Part shown: positions 54,323-63,865 of the stretch, piece by piece | Position numbering within the stretch: position 1 is the stretch's first letter | How the letters are laid out: every line of letters begins with the position of its first letter | Source: Brevundimonas sp. SORGH_AS_0993 | Lineage (GTDB): Bacteria; Pseudomonadota; Alphaproteobacteria; Caulobacterales; Caulobacteraceae | NCBI RefSeq assembly: GCF_030818545.1 | Contig: NZ_JAUTAH010000001.1 | Location: 625,001 to 689,000 of the forward strand | Reading direction: 5' to 3' | Length of the DNA: 64,000 nucleotides | Translations under genes and position numbers: made by a program | The notes under the pieces: model-generated | Told to the model about the DNA's origin: nothing | The model's database searches: none | Seen by the model: the letters and a program-made list of their open reading frames with translations, nothing else

Positions 54323-55879
54323 ATGGGCGCAAAGAGAAAGCAGAGCAGTATTGCGGTCACTGAGGATCTGAAGCGCGCAGTGATGTATGCGCGCGTATCC
54401 TCGAAGGAGCAGGACCGAGAAGGTTACTCGATCCCGGCGCAGACGAAATTGATCAAGGATTACGCCCTGGTGAACGACCTTCAGGTCGTCGGGGAATATG
54501 TCGATGTCGAAACCGCCAAGCAGAGCGGCCGGACCAACTTCGACAAGATGCTCGCATACCTGCGCAAGCATCCGAACGTGCGGACGCTGCTGGTCGAGAA
54601 AACCGACAGACTCTACCGCAACCTCAAGGATTGGGTGACAGTCGACGATCTGGACGTCGAGATTCACTTCGTCAAAGAGGGCGTCGTCCTCTCTCGGGAT
54701 TCCCGGTCGTCTGAAAAGTTCATGCACGGCATCAAGGTGCTGATGGCGAAGAACTACATCGACAACCTCTCGGAAGAGACACGCAAGGGCATGCTTGAGA
54801 AGGCGGAGCAGGGGCTCTGGCCGACCTTTGCCCCCATCGGCTACCTCAATACCGTGGGAGTGGATGGGAAGAAGATCGTCACGGTCGATCCCACGCTCGG
54901 CCCGATCGTCCAGAAGCTTTTCGAGTGGTATGCAAGCGGTGGCTACTCGCTGAAGGACGTCTCGGCAAAGGCTCGGCGCGCCGGACTTGTCTATCGAAAG
55001 AGCGGCGCTCCCATTGGCGCCAGCACCGTCCACAAGATGCTGCGAAACCGGGTGTACACGGGCCGGTTCGAGTGGCTTGGGAAGATCTACACGGGTAGCC
55101 ACCAGCCACTGGTTTCTGAAGAACTATGGGGCGCGGTACAGGATGTGCTCGACGGCCGAAACGCCGCCAACATTCGTGCCAACCCCAAGGATTTTCCGTT
55201 CTCGGGCCTGCTGACCTGCGGCCATTGCGGCTGCGCGCTCGTGGGGGAGATCAAGAAGCAGAAGTACATCTATTACCACTGCACGGGGTTCAAGGGGAAA
55301 TGCGGAGAGCCCTACGTCCGGGAAGAAGCGCTGGCGGAGCGTTTCACGCACCTGTTGAGCCAGCTGCGACTCGACGAGAGCATTTTCACGATGATTCGAA
55401 CCGCGCTGCACGAAAGCCTCGCGGATGAGAGCCGGGAGCAGAGGCAGGCGATCGAGAGACTGCGCGCCGAAGCCGACCGGCTACAGAAGCGAATCGAGGC
55501 GATGTATGCCGACAAGCTCGACGGCAAGATCGGTGAAGGCTTCTACCGGCGAATGCAGGCGCAATGGCGTGACGAGCGTGATCGCTGCCTGAGGGACATC
55601 GAACGCCATCACGAGGCCGACGACTCGTACATCGACGCCGGCGTTACGCTCATCCAACTTGCGAAAGATTCGCACCTAATCTTCGAAAAAGCGACAGCAG
55701 GAGAGAAAAGAACGCTGCTGAATCTGCTACTTTCGAACTGCTCCTGGGCCAACGGCGAACTCACCGCGACTTTCAAGGAACCGTTTGATTTTCTTGCAGA
55801 ACACATCGCCCAAACTGCATCCACCGCAATCTCGGAAGGACCTGAAAAAGGTCAATCCGAGCGGTGGCTCCGCGGGTAG
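54323..55879 (+). CDS. Large serine recombinase (element integrase)
   Basis: This 518-aa site-specific recombinase has an N-terminal resolvase domain with catalytic serine in YARVSSKEQDREGYS (about Ser26). A recombinase domain covers about 165-270. A zinc ribbon (CGHCGCAL ... YYHCTGFKGKC) sits at about 303-335, and a coiled-coil helix (RQAIERLRAEADRLQKRIEAM) follows. ATG 54323 follows GAGG. The last codons (RWLRG and the stop) are read from the 3' end of tRNA-Asn, so the coding end crosses the attachment site. Serine integrases using tRNA genes are less common than tyrosine ones. Confidence 0.9.
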   Translation: MGAKRKQSSIAVTEDLKRAVMYARVSSKEQDREGYSIPAQTKLIKDYALVNDLQVVGEYVDVETAKQSGRTNFDKMLAYLRKHPNVRTLLVEKTDRLYRNLKDWVTVDDLDVEIHFVKEGVVLSRDSRSSEKFMHGIKVLMAKNYIDNLSEETRKGMLEKAEQGLWPTFAPIGYLNTVGVDGKKIVTVDPTLGPIVQKLFEWYASGGYSLKDVSAKARRAGLVYRKSGAPIGASTVHKMLRNRVYTGRFEWLGKIYTGSHQPLVSEELWGAVQDVLDGRNAANIRANPKDFPFSGLLTCGHCGCALVGEIKKQKYIYYHCTGFKGKCGEPYVREEALAERFTHLLSQLRLDESIFTMIRTALHESLADESREQRQAIERLRAEADRLQKRIEAMYADKLDGKIGEGFYRRMQAQWRDERDRCLRDIERHHEADDSYIDAGVTLIQLAKDSHLIFEKATAGEKRTLLNLLLSNCSWANGELTATFKEPFDFLAEHIAQTASTAISEGPEKGQSERWLRG

Positions 55880-55939
55880 GATTCGAACCTACGACCAGCC
55901 GATTAACAGTCGGCTGCTCTACCACTGAGCTACCGCGGA
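55865..55939 (-). tRNA. tRNA-Asn (anticodon GUU)
   Basis: The - strand gives a full cloverleaf: acceptor arms TCCGCGG/CCGCGGA, D-arm GCTCAGTGGTAGAGC, anticodon arm with CTGTTAA (GUU), T-arm GTAGGTTCGAATCCTAC, discriminator G at 55868 and an encoded CCA at 55865-55867. The 3' 15 bases overlap the recombinase gene. The tRNA remains intact next to the element, so this is the right junction. Confidence 0.95.
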
Positions 55940-56001
55940 ACTGCTCGGGAGGCGGGCCTATAGCAGCGGCTCTTGGATTCGTGCAACGGGAAAAACGCGC
56001 C

Positions 56002-56817
56002 ATGAATCAGATAATCGTCTCCGACCCCGCCGACCCCCGTATCGCCGCCTTTCGCCACATCCGGGAGCGCGACCTGACGGGCCGCGAGGGTCTGTTCATC
56101 GCCGAGGGCGAGGTGGTGGTGCGGGTTCTGACCTCGTCCGCCTCGCTTTGCCGGCCGCGCGCCCTGCTGCTGGCAGAGAAACGAGCGGCCGGCTTGGTCG
56201 ACGTGATCGCCAGGCTGACGGACCAGACGCCGGTCTATGTCGCCAGCCAGGCCGTGTTGGACCAGATCGCGGGCTTTCCGCTTCATCGCGGCATCCTGGC
56301 CCTGGGCGAAAAGCCAAAGCCTGTGACGATGGAAGCCTGTCTCGGCGATCTGCAAAGGGACGATATCTTCGTCGTCGCGGCCGGGATCGGCAATCACGAC
56401 AATATGGGCGGCCTGTTCCGCAACGCCGCCGCCTTCGGGGCCAAGGCGGTGCTGCTGGACCAGACCTGTTGCGATCCCTTCTACCGCAAGGCCATTCGGG
56501 TTTCGGTCGGGGCGGTTCTGCGGACGCCGTGCTTCGCCGGCGGTTCGACCCTGAGTTCGATAGAGGCGCTGGAGGCCGCCGGGGTGGAGGTGCTGGCCCT
56601 GACCCCGTCCGCGAACCAGCCCCTGGCCCAGTATCGCCGCAAGGGCCCCGTGGCCCTGCTTCTGGGTTCGGAGGGGCCGGGCCTGCCCTCCAACGTCATC
56701 GCCCGGTGCACGGCCGTCGGCATTCCGATGGCAGGCGGATTCGATTCGCTGAACGTCGCCACGACCAGCGCGGTGGCCCTGCATCATCTGACGACGCCCG
56801 CCCTGTCCGGCGGGTAA
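56002..56817 (+). CDS. SpoU/TrmH-family RNA 2'-O-methyltransferase
   Basis: This 271-aa SPOUT enzyme has a substrate-binding N-terminal part. The knotted catalytic domain carries motif 1 NHDNMGGLFRNAAAFG, motif 2 ALLLGSEGPGLP and motif 3 IPMAGGFDSLNVATTSAVAL. It methylates a ribose of rRNA or tRNA; the exact target is not shown. ATG 56002 is preferred; the frame upstream to 55864 is antisense tRNA. It is the first gene outside the conjugative element. Confidence 0.88.
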   Translation: MNQIIVSDPADPRIAAFRHIRERDLTGREGLFIAEGEVVVRVLTSSASLCRPRALLLAEKRAAGLVDVIARLTDQTPVYVASQAVLDQIAGFPLHRGILALGEKPKPVTMEACLGDLQRDDIFVVAAGIGNHDNMGGLFRNAAAFGAKAVLLDQTCCDPFYRKAIRVSVGAVLRTPCFAGGSTLSSIEALEAAGVEVLALTPSANQPLAQYRRKGPVALLLGSEGPGLPSNVIARCTAVGIPMAGGFDSLNVATTSAVALHHLTTPALSGG

Positions 56818-56838
56818 AACGACCGGCGGCCGAAACGA

Positions 56839-56870
56839 AAAGGGCGCGAACCCTGCCGTCCGCGCCCTTT
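56839..56870. terminator. Strong hairpin terminator between convergent genes
   Basis: AAAGGGCGCG (56839-56848) pairs perfectly with 56861-56870, with a 12-base loop. The arm ends in A or T runs on both strands, so it can terminate the methyltransferase gene on the + strand and tRNA-Cys on the - strand. Confidence 0.8.
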
Positions 56871-56883
56871 GCCGTGTCTGCGA

Positions 56884-56957
56884 TGGAGGCCTGACCGGGA
56901 ATCGAACCCGGGTGCAAGGATTTGCAGTCCTCTGCGTCACCACTCCGCCATCAGGCC
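56884..56957 (-). tRNA. tRNA-Cys (anticodon GCA)
   Basis: The - strand folds as a cloverleaf: acceptor arms GGCCTGA/TCAGGCC, anticodon loop CTGCAAA (GCA), T-arm CCGGGTTCGATTCCCGG, discriminator T at 56887 and encoded CCA at 56884-56886. Confidence 0.94.
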
Positions 56958-57091
56958 GCTTTTGACCCCAAATCCTCGGGGGGCGGTCATCGCGAGGGGC
57001 GTTCGCTATCAGATCGGATTGTCCGCTGCAACGCACGGACCTATAAGCGCGCCAGAATTCCTCCCGGATACTCGTCAAAGGCTGTTTACAG

Positions 57092-57721
57092 ATGGATTTC
57101 ACCGCAGCGCGCAAGGCCATGGTCGACTCTCAGGTGCGGGTGAACGACGTCACCAACCCTGATATCCATCTGGCCATGATGGAGGTCCCGCGTGAATCGT
57201 TCTGCGCCCCGGACCGCGCCTTCGCCGCCTATTCCGATGAGGCCGTGACGATCGCGGGCAATCGCCGGCTGATGCCCGCGCGCGATGTCGCCAAGCTGCT
57301 GCAGGCCGCCGCGCCGAGGGCAGGGGAGACCGCTCTGGCCCTTGCCGGCCCCTATGCGGCCGCCGTCTTGGCTCGTCTGGACCTGAAGGTCACGGCCCAA
57401 GAATCGGATGCGGCGGTGTTCGAGGTGATCGGGTCCGCGCTGGAGGCCGAGGGCGTTCAGACGGTCGTCGCGCCGCTGGCCCAGCCCAGCGGCCAGAACC
57501 TGGATCTGATCGTCAGCGAAGGCGGGATCGCCGATCTGCCACGGGCCTGGGGCGACGCCCTGCGAATCGGCGGGCGCATGGTCCTGGTCGAACGTCGCGG
57601 CCCCGTCGGCAAGGCGGCGCTGTTCATCAAGGACGAACACGGCCTGTCGCGCCGCGAACTGTTCGATTCGTCGCCGGCGGTCCTTGCCGAACTGACCTCG
57701 GCGCCCACCTTCTCGCTCTAG
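57092..57721 (+). CDS. Protein-L-isoaspartate O-methyltransferase-like protein
   Basis: This 209-aa protein starts with the PCMT pattern (FTAARKAMVDSQVRVNDVT, VPRESFCAPDRAFAAYSDEAV). The glycine-rich S-adenosylmethionine loop is poor (ETALALAGPYAAAVLA in place of a GSG-type loop), so activity on isoaspartate is doubtful. In Caulobacter-type genomes this gene precedes tolC, as here. It may be a regulatory or diverged member of the family. Confidence 0.8.
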   Translation: MDFTAARKAMVDSQVRVNDVTNPDIHLAMMEVPRESFCAPDRAFAAYSDEAVTIAGNRRLMPARDVAKLLQAAAPRAGETALALAGPYAAAVLARLDLKVTAQESDAAVFEVIGSALEAEGVQTVVAPLAQPSGQNLDLIVSEGGIADLPRAWGDALRIGGRMVLVERRGPVGKAALFIKDEHGLSRRELFDSSPAVLAELTSAPTFSL

Positions 57722-57857
57722 GGCGACGCCAAATCTTGCGACGGGCTTTTCGGCCCGCTGCGTGAAAAAAACTTAACTGGCGTGTGGCGCTGTCAGGCTC
57801 CAGTTACGCTGGTGAACATTCAGGCGTCCCGTCATGGGCGCCGGTCAAGGACGAACG

Positions 57858-59393
57858 ATGTTGAAACGCTCGCGTGTGCTGGCTTCGGCCGCAATGGTCG
57901 CTCTCGTGACGGGGCTGGGCGCGCCTGCCTGGGCCGAAACGCTGAAGGACGCCATCGCCCTGGCCTATCAGACGAACCCCAATCTGCTGGCTCAGCGCGC
58001 CAGCCAGCGGGCGCTGGACGAAACGGTCGTCCAGGCGCGTTCGGGCCTGCGCCCGACGCTCAGCGCCTCGGCCGGCGCCAGCTACACCCGCAGCGATTTC
58101 CCGCCGGTGACGCAGTTCGTCGACACGAACAACGACGGCGTGCCCGACACCCAGATCACGACTCGCTCGTCCGAAAGCAAATCGGGCAATGTCGGGGTCA
58201 GCCTGTCGCAGAACATCTGGACCGCCGGCCGGGTCGCCCGCGCCATCGACGAAGCCCAGGCCGGCGTCCTGGCCGGGCGCGAGAACCTGCGCAACGTCGA
58301 ACAGTCGGTGATGCTGTCGGTCATCCAGGCCTATGTGAACGTCAACCGCGACATGCAGATTCTGGCCATCCGCCAGGAGAATCTGAACGTTCTTCAGCGT
58401 CAGCTGGAAGAGACGACCGCCCGTTTCGAGGTGGGCGAGATCACCCGCACCGACGTGGCCCAGGCCGAGGCGTCCCTGGCCCAGTCGCAATCGGACCTGG
58501 CGAACGCCCAGGCCCAGTTGTCGACGTCGCGCGCGGCCTATGCCGCCGTGGTGGGCCAGTCGCCGACCGAGCTGGAGGCTGCCCCGGCGCTGCCCGCCAT
58601 TCCGACCGACTTCGATGCGGCGGTGGATACAGCGCTGCAACGGAACCCCGGCGTCCTAGCCGCCGCCTATCGCCAGCAGGGCGCCGAGGCGGCCGTGGCG
58701 GCGGCGCGCGCCGAGTATCTGCCCTCCATCCGGGCCACGGCCTCCTATGGCGGCGCGACGAACGACCTGCGCGACCTGGGCGAACTGGCAGACCGCCGCA
58801 GTTTCAACGCCGGCGCCACCCTGTCGGTGCCCCTGTTCACCGGCGGCCTGAACCGCTCGCGCGTCGCCCAGGCTCTGGAACAGGCCAACGCCGCCCAGAT
58901 CAACGTCGAGGGTCAGCGCCGCGAAGTCCTGCAAAGCGTCAGCGCGGCCTATGCTCAGGTCCTGTCGGCCCGCGCCGGCGTGGCGGCGGGCGAAGAGGCC
59001 GTGCGCGCCGCCTCGGTCGCGGCCGAGGGCGTGCGTCATGAGGCGCAGGTCGGACTGCGCACCACCCTGGACGTGCTGAACCAGGAAGTGACCCTGCGTG
59101 CGGCTCAGACCGGCTTGGCCAACGCCCGCGCCGCCGAGTACGTCGCCCGCGCTTCGCTTCTGGCGGCTATGGGCCAGCTGGAGGGGCCGGCGCTGAACCC
59201 CGATGTCGAGGTCTATGACGCCAAGTCGAACTTCGACCGGGTTCAGGGTCGCGGCGCCCTGCCGTGGGATGGCCTGGTCGAGACGCTGGACCGCGTGGCC
59301 TCTCCGCCCATCGTCGGCGCCGTCGATGCGCCCGACGCGCCGGTCGACGCCCAGTTGAAGGGCGAAGCGATGCGCACCGCCCCGCGCAACTGA
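57858..59393 (+). CDS. tolC: TolC-family outer-membrane efflux/secretion channel protein
   Basis: This 511-aa protein has a signal peptide (about 1-27, ending AWAE). Two repeated TolC halves (about 30-230 and 245-440) are built from long helices and barrel strands (LKDAIALAYQTNPNLLAQRA, LSQNIWTAGRVARAIDEA; LSVPLFTGGLNRSRVAQALEQ). It forms the outer-membrane exit duct for efflux pumps and type I secretion. ATG 57858 starts the signal peptide. It is followed by popZ, the usual Caulobacteraceae order. Confidence 0.9.
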   Translation: MLKRSRVLASAAMVALVTGLGAPAWAETLKDAIALAYQTNPNLLAQRASQRALDETVVQARSGLRPTLSASAGASYTRSDFPPVTQFVDTNNDGVPDTQITTRSSESKSGNVGVSLSQNIWTAGRVARAIDEAQAGVLAGRENLRNVEQSVMLSVIQAYVNVNRDMQILAIRQENLNVLQRQLEETTARFEVGEITRTDVAQAEASLAQSQSDLANAQAQLSTSRAAYAAVVGQSPTELEAAPALPAIPTDFDAAVDTALQRNPGVLAAAYRQQGAEAAVAAARAEYLPSIRATASYGGATNDLRDLGELADRRSFNAGATLSVPLFTGGLNRSRVAQALEQANAAQINVEGQRREVLQSVSAAYAQVLSARAGVAAGEEAVRAASVAAEGVRHEAQVGLRTTLDVLNQEVTLRAAQTGLANARAAEYVARASLLAAMGQLEGPALNPDVEVYDAKSNFDRVQGRGALPWDGLVETLDRVASPPIVGAVDAPDAPVDAQLKGEAMRTAPRN

Positions 59394-59538
59394 TCGTCTC
59401 CCGGCGGGTCCGCAGGAAAACGCCGTTGATTCCCGCGAGCGTTGGTGCGACGACAAGGCTCTGTCGTCGGACGGTTCCGGCTGTTCGGCGGCGGCCCGCA
59501 GGCATCGTTCTTTCAATGGTCTCGTCCAAGGCTGCCCC

Positions 59539-60138
59539 ATGACCGATCAATCCGCCCAGGAACCGACCATGGAAGAGATTCTGGCGTCGATCCGCCGAAT
59601 CATTTCCGAAGACGAAGCGCCGGCCGAAACGGCGGCTGAGGCCACCGAGGCGCCGGTCGCCGAGCCCGAAGCCGCGGCTGAAGCTGAGACCGTCGCCGCC
59701 GAATCCCCTGTCGAAACGCCTCCAGCCGAGGCGCCGCATGCTGATGACGACGTGCTGGAACTGACCGACCGCTACGAGGCGACGGCGACCATCGGCGACC
59801 TGGACGTGCTGGAGCCGACGCCCGAGCCGACCCCGGTCCCGTCGGTCGAGGCGGCATCGACGTCGGCGCCTGCCCCGTCTTACGATTCCCTGGTCGGCGA
59901 CAGCGCCGCCGCCAGCGCCGCATCCGCCTTCGCGGGCCTGGCCGCCAGCTTCAAGAAACCCGAGCCTGCGCCCTCCGCCCCGACCCATGACCTGCCCTTC
60001 GTCAGCGGCAACACGGTCGAGGCCATGGTCGCCGAGATGCTGCGCCCCCTATTGAAGGACTGGCTGGACGCCAATCTTCCCGGCATCGTCCAGGCCGCGG
60101 TGCAGAAGGAAGTCGAACGCATCGCGCGCAGCGCCTAG
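59539..60138 (+). CDS. popZ: PopZ-type polar organizing protein (DUF2497)
   Basis: This 199-aa protein has a short N-terminal helix (EPTMEEILASIRRIISEDE), a long acidic Pro/Glu/Ala-rich disordered middle (about 25-130) and a C-terminal oligomerisation region (VEAMVAEMLRPLLKDWLDAN and a final helix). PopZ forms the cell-pole matrix that anchors the chromosome centromere and signalling proteins. Its place directly before valS is a strong family marker. Confidence 0.92.
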   Translation: MTDQSAQEPTMEEILASIRRIISEDEAPAETAAEATEAPVAEPEAAAEAETVAAESPVETPPAEAPHADDDVLELTDRYEATATIGDLDVLEPTPEPTPVPSVEAASTSAPAPSYDSLVGDSAAASAASAFAGLAASFKKPEPAPSAPTHDLPFVSGNTVEAMVAEMLRPLLKDWLDANLPGIVQAAVQKEVERIARSA

Positions 60139-60168
60139 CCCTTCGCTTCAGCCCAGACTAATCCGAGG

Positions 60169-60198
60169 GGCGGCTCCTGAAGGGGCCGCCTTTCTGCA
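60169..60198 (+). terminator. Terminator after popZ
   Basis: A 9-bp stem with one G-T pair (60169-60177 with 60182-60190), a 4-base loop and a following TTTCTGCATTTT sit 30 bases after the popZ stop. Confidence 0.75.
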
Positions 60199-60260
60199 TT
60201 TTCGATATGCTCAAGGAGCGACGCGCCGCGCGCGGAGCGTTAGCAACAAAGAAGTCCCCC

Positions 60261-62990
60261 ATGCTCGAGAAGACCTTCGAACCCCAGGCCGCCGAACCCC
60301 GCCTGTACGCCCAGTGGGAAAAGAGCGGCCTGTTCGCGCCCCGCACGGAAGGGGCCGGGAGCGCCTATTCGATCGTCATTCCCCCGCCGAACGTGACGGG
60401 CAGCCTGCACATCGGCCATGCGCTGAACAACACGCTTCAGGACATCCTGGCCCGCTATCACCGGATGAAGGGCAAGGCGGTGCTGTGGCTGCCGGGCACC
60501 GATCACGCGGGCATCGCCACCCAGATGGTGGTCGAGCGCCAATTGGCCGCCGCGGGCAATGTCGGACGGCGCGACATGGGCCGCGACGCCTTCATCGACA
60601 AGGTCTGGGAATGGAAGGCCGAGAGCGGCGGGACCATCGTGCGCCAGTTGCGCCGCCTGGGCGCCAGCTGCGACTGGTCGAGGGAACGCTTCACCCTGGA
60701 CGAGGGGTTGAACGCCGCCGTCCGCAAGGTCTTTGTCCAGTTGCACAAGGAAGGCCTGATCTATCGCGACAAGCGGCTGGTGAACTGGGACCCGCATTTC
60801 CAGACCGCGATCTCGGACCTGGAGGTCGAGCAGCGCGAGGTGGACGGCGCCTATTGGCACTTCGCCTATCCGCTGGCCGACGGCGTGACCTATGAGCACC
60901 CCATCGCCTTCGACGAGGACGGCAAGGCGACGGAATGGGAGACGCGCGACTTCATCGTCGTCGCCACCACCCGGCCCGAGACCATGCTGGGCGACACCGG
61001 GGTGGCGGTTCACCCCGAGGATGAGCGTTACGCGGGGCTGGTGGGCAAGTTCGTGACCCTGCCGATCACCGGCCGCCGCATCCCCATCGTCGCCGACGAC
61101 TACGCCGACCCGACCAAGGGTTCGGGCGCGGTGAAGATCACCCCGGCGCACGACTTCAACGACTTCGGCGTCGGCAAGCGGGCCGGATTGGCCGCCCTGA
61201 ACGTGCTGGACGCCTTCGCCCGCATCGTCGCCGAGGACGTGCCGGAAATCCCCGCCGATCTGGTGGGCCTGGACCGTTTCGCCGCGCGCAAGGCCATCGT
61301 CGCCCGCGCCGAGGCAGAGGGCTGGCTGCGCGAGATCGAGAAGACCCGCCACGTCGTCCCTCACGGCGACCGCTCCGGCGTGGTCATCGAACCGTGGCTG
61401 ACCGACCAGTGGTACGTCGACGCCAAGGTCCTGGCCCAGCCCGCTCTGAAGGCGGTCGAGCAGGGCGACACGGTGTTCGAGCCGAAGTCCTACGAGAAGA
61501 TCTATTTCGAATGGCTGCGCAACATCGAGCCGTGGTGCATTTCGCGCCAGCTGTGGTGGGGCCACCGCATCCCGGCCTGGTATGGCCCGAACGGCGAAAT
61601 CTACGTCGCCGAAACCGAGGCGGACGCCCGCGAACAGGCGATGACGGACTATGATTCCGAGGTCGCCCTGACCCAGGACGAGGACGTTCTGGACACCTGG
61701 TTCTCCTCGGCCCTGTGGCCGTTCTCGACCATGGGCTGGCCCGAGAAGACCGAGGATCTGGCGCGGTTCTATCCGACCAGCGACCTGGTCACGGCGGCGG
61801 ACATCATCTTCTTCTGGGTCGCCCGGATGATGATGATGGGCCTGCACTTCATGGACGGCGAGGCTCCGTTCAAGCGGGTCATCATCAACGGTCTGGTCCG
61901 CGACGAGAAGGGCCAGAAGATGTCGAAGTCCAAGGGCAACGTCATCGACCCTCTGGGCATCATCGACGAACTGGGCGCCGATCCGTTGCGCTTCACCATG
62001 GCCATCCTGTCGGGCACGCGCGACATCAAATTGTCGAAGCAACGCATTGAAGGCTATCGCAACTTCGGCACCAAGCTGTGGAACGCCGCCCGCTTCAGCC
62101 AGATGAACGAGGCGCGCCGTGTCGAGGGCTTCGATCCCGCGACCGTCGAACAGACGATCAACCGCTGGATCCGGGGCGAGCTGACCAAGGCCGAGCGTCA
62201 GGTGTCCGAGGCCATCGAGGGCGGGCGGTTCGACGATGCGGCGGGCGCGCTGTATCGCTTCGTCTGGAACGTCTTCTGCGACTGGTATCTGGAACTGGCC
62301 AAGCCGGTCTTCCAAGGCGGCGATGAAGCCGCCAAGGCCGAGACACGCGCCATGACCGCCTGGACGCTGGATCAGACGCTGAAGCTGCTGCACCCGGTCA
62401 TGCCCTTCATCACCGAGGAGCTTTGGGCCGAACTGGGCAAGGAAGGCCCGGCCCGCGACGGTCTGCTGATCGGCGCCGAATGGCCGGTGTTGCCGGACGC
62501 CTTCATCGACCCGGCGGCCGAGGCCGAAATCGGCTGGCTGGTCGATCTGGTCGGCGAAATCCGCGGCCTGCGCGCCGAGATGAACGTGCCGCCGTCGGCC
62601 AAGCCGCCGCTGGCCTTCGTCGCGCCCGACGCCGTGACGGCCGAGCGGATCGCGCGGCACCGCGACCTGATCCTGACCCTGGGCCGGGTGTCGGAGGTCG
62701 GATCGGCAGAGGCCGCGCCGACCGGGGCCGTGACCTTTGTTTCCGGCGGATCGACGGCGGCCCTGTCCCTGGCCGGAATCATCGACCTGACGGCCGAACG
62801 GGCGCGGCTGGAGAAAGAGATCGGGGCTTTCGACGCCGACATCGGCCATGTGAACAAGAAGCTGGGCAACCCCAATTTCGTCGCCCGCGCCGCCGCCGAG
62901 GTCGTGGACGAACAGCGCGCCAAACTGGCGGAGGCGGAAGCCGGCAAGGCCAAGCTGCAGGCGGCGTTGAAACGGCTGGAGGCCCTGTGA
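60261..62990 (+). CDS. valS: Valyl-tRNA synthetase
   Basis: This 909-aa class I synthetase charges tRNA-Val. It has [16 protein letters not shown] (HIGH motif) near residue 45, an editing domain at about 190-330, [10 protein letters not shown] (KMSKS) at about 555, an anticodon-binding domain and a C-terminal coiled coil ([20 protein letters not shown]). ATG 60261 (MLEKTFEPQ) is the family start; the frame upstream to 60207 is not conserved. Confidence 0.96.
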   Translation: MLEKTFEPQAAEPRLYAQWEKSGLFAPRTEGAGSAYSIVIPPPNVTGSLHIGHALNNTLQDILARYHRMKGKAVLWLPGTDHAGIATQMVVERQLAAAGNVGRRDMGRDAFIDKVWEWKAESGGTIVRQLRRLGASCDWSRERFTLDEGLNAAVRKVFVQLHKEGLIYRDKRLVNWDPHFQTAISDLEVEQREVDGAYWHFAYPLADGVTYEHPIAFDEDGKATEWETRDFIVVATTRPETMLGDTGVAVHPEDERYAGLVGKFVTLPITGRRIPIVADDYADPTKGSGAVKITPAHDFNDFGVGKRAGLAALNVLDAFARIVAEDVPEIPADLVGLDRFAARKAIVARAEAEGWLREIEKTRHVVPHGDRSGVVIEPWLTDQWYVDAKVLAQPALKAVEQGDTVFEPKSYEKIYFEWLRNIEPWCISRQLWWGHRIPAWYGPNGEIYVAETEADAREQAMTDYDSEVALTQDEDVLDTWFSSALWPFSTMGWPEKTEDLARFYPTSDLVTAADIIFFWVARMMMMGLHFMDGEAPFKRVIINGLVRDEKGQKMSKSKGNVIDPLGIIDELGADPLRFTMAILSGTRDIKLSKQRIEGYRNFGTKLWNAARFSQMNEARRVEGFDPATVEQTINRWIRGELTKAERQVSEAIEGGRFDDAAGALYRFVWNVFCDWYLELAKPVFQGGDEAAKAETRAMTAWTLDQTLKLLHPVMPFITEELWAELGKEGPARDGLLIGAEWPVLPDAFIDPAAEAEIGWLVDLVGEIRGLRAEMNVPPSAKPPLAFVAPDAVTAERIARHRDLILTLGRVSEVGSAEAAPTGAVTFVSGGSTAALSLAGIIDLTAERARLEKEIGAFDADIGHVNKKLGNPNFVARAAAEVVDEQRAKLAEAEAGKAKLQAALKRLEAL

Positions 62991-63003
62991 TCCGGCGGGC
63001 CGG

Positions 63004-63744
63004 GTGAAGAGCCGCATCGACCAGCTGCTGGTCGCGCGGGGCCTGTTCGACAGCCGGTCGCGAGCGCGGGCCGCCATCGAGGCCGGGCTGGTCAGGGCCG
63101 ACGGCGTCGTGGTGCGAAAGCCGTCCGAAGCGGTGGCCGACGACGCCGTTCTGGACGCCCGGCCCGCGCACCGCTGGGTCGGGCGCGGCGCGCTGAAGCT
63201 GGATCACGCCCTGACGCTGTGGCCCATCGCCGTCGAAGGCCGGATCGCGCTGGACGTCGGCGCTTCCACCGGCGGCTTCACCGAGGTGTGCCTGGATCGC
63301 GGCGCGGCCAAGGTGTTCGCCGTGGACGTGGGGTCGGGTCAGATGCATCCGACCGTCGCCGCCAACCCTCGCGTCACCAATCTGGAGCGGACGGATGCGC
63401 GCGATCTGACGCCGGCGCTGATCCCGCAGGCGCCGTCGTTGATCGTCTGCGACGCCAGCTTCATCAGCCTGATCAAGGTGCTGCCGGCCGTTCTGGATCT
63501 GGCGGCGCAGGGGGCGGACCTGATCACCCTGGTGAAACCTCAGTTCGAGGCGGATCGGCCTGGCACAGGCAAGAAGGGGGTGGTCAAGGACCCCGCCGCC
63601 CACGCCGCAGCGGTCCAACGGGTGCGGGACTGGCTGGAGGCCGCAGGCTGGGCCGTGCAGGCCACGACCGTAAGCCCCGTCACCGGCGGCGACGGCAACG
63701 TCGAGTTCCTGCTGTGGGCCACGAAGCCCGACCGAGAACCTTGA
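63004..63744 (+). CDS. tlyA: TlyA-family rRNA (cytidine-2'-O)-methyltransferase
   Basis: This 246-aa protein has an N-terminal S4 RNA-binding domain (RIDQLLVARGLFDSRSRARA) and a FtsJ-like methyltransferase domain (ALDVGASTGGFTEVCLDRGA, DASFISLIKVLPAV, VKPQFEA, VEFLLWA). TlyA methylates rRNA at cytidine ribose; some are called haemolysins. GTG 63004 lies 13 bases after the valS stop. Confidence 0.9.
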   Translation: MKSRIDQLLVARGLFDSRSRARAAIEAGLVRADGVVVRKPSEAVADDAVLDARPAHRWVGRGALKLDHALTLWPIAVEGRIALDVGASTGGFTEVCLDRGAAKVFAVDVGSGQMHPTVAANPRVTNLERTDARDLTPALIPQAPSLIVCDASFISLIKVLPAVLDLAAQGADLITLVKPQFEADRPGTGKKGVVKDPAAHAAAVQRVRDWLEAAGWAVQATTVSPVTGGDGNVEFLLWATKPDREP

Positions 63745-63802
63745 CCCTGAAACACGGGCTCAAGTGGCGCGAAGCGCGGTGGCCTGCCCGAACGATGAGA
63801 AA

Positions 63803-63828
63803 CCGCCGGGGGATTTCTCCTCCGGCGG
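63803..63828. terminator. Hairpin between tlyA and the next convergent gene
   Basis: CCGCCGG (63803-63809) pairs with CCGGCGG (63822-63828) across a 12-base loop. It lies between tlyA and a gene ending at 63866 on the - strand. It lacks a clear T-run. Confidence 0.45.
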
Positions 63829-63865
63829 CTCCCGTCACGTCGTCGATCGACAGGGGGGCTGATAA

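Larger units (their letters stand above)
18487..55879. mobile_element. Integrative and conjugative element with defence cargo, adjacent to tRNA-Asn
   Basis: The element is defined by a complete transfer set: relaxase (27233-29212), TraG coupling protein and trbBCDEJLFGI type IV secretion genes (41454-53310). It also has a large serine recombinase whose 3' end lies in tRNA-Asn, and typical accessory genes (ArdC, DUF2958, ParB-domain, MucR, DUF736, AlpA, S26 peptidase, lytic transglycosylase). The backbone is on the + strand; the cargo at about 30-41 kb is mostly on the - strand. The right boundary at the tRNA is well supported. The left boundary is approximate and could lie further left, even outside the window, because no matching attachment repeat was found. 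Confidence 0.75.

Noticed and set aside
60240..63077. A 945-codon open frame antisense to valS
   Set aside because: It is the complement of a certain valS gene and is full of Gly, Arg, His and Asp from high-GC shadowing. There is no recognisable domain.
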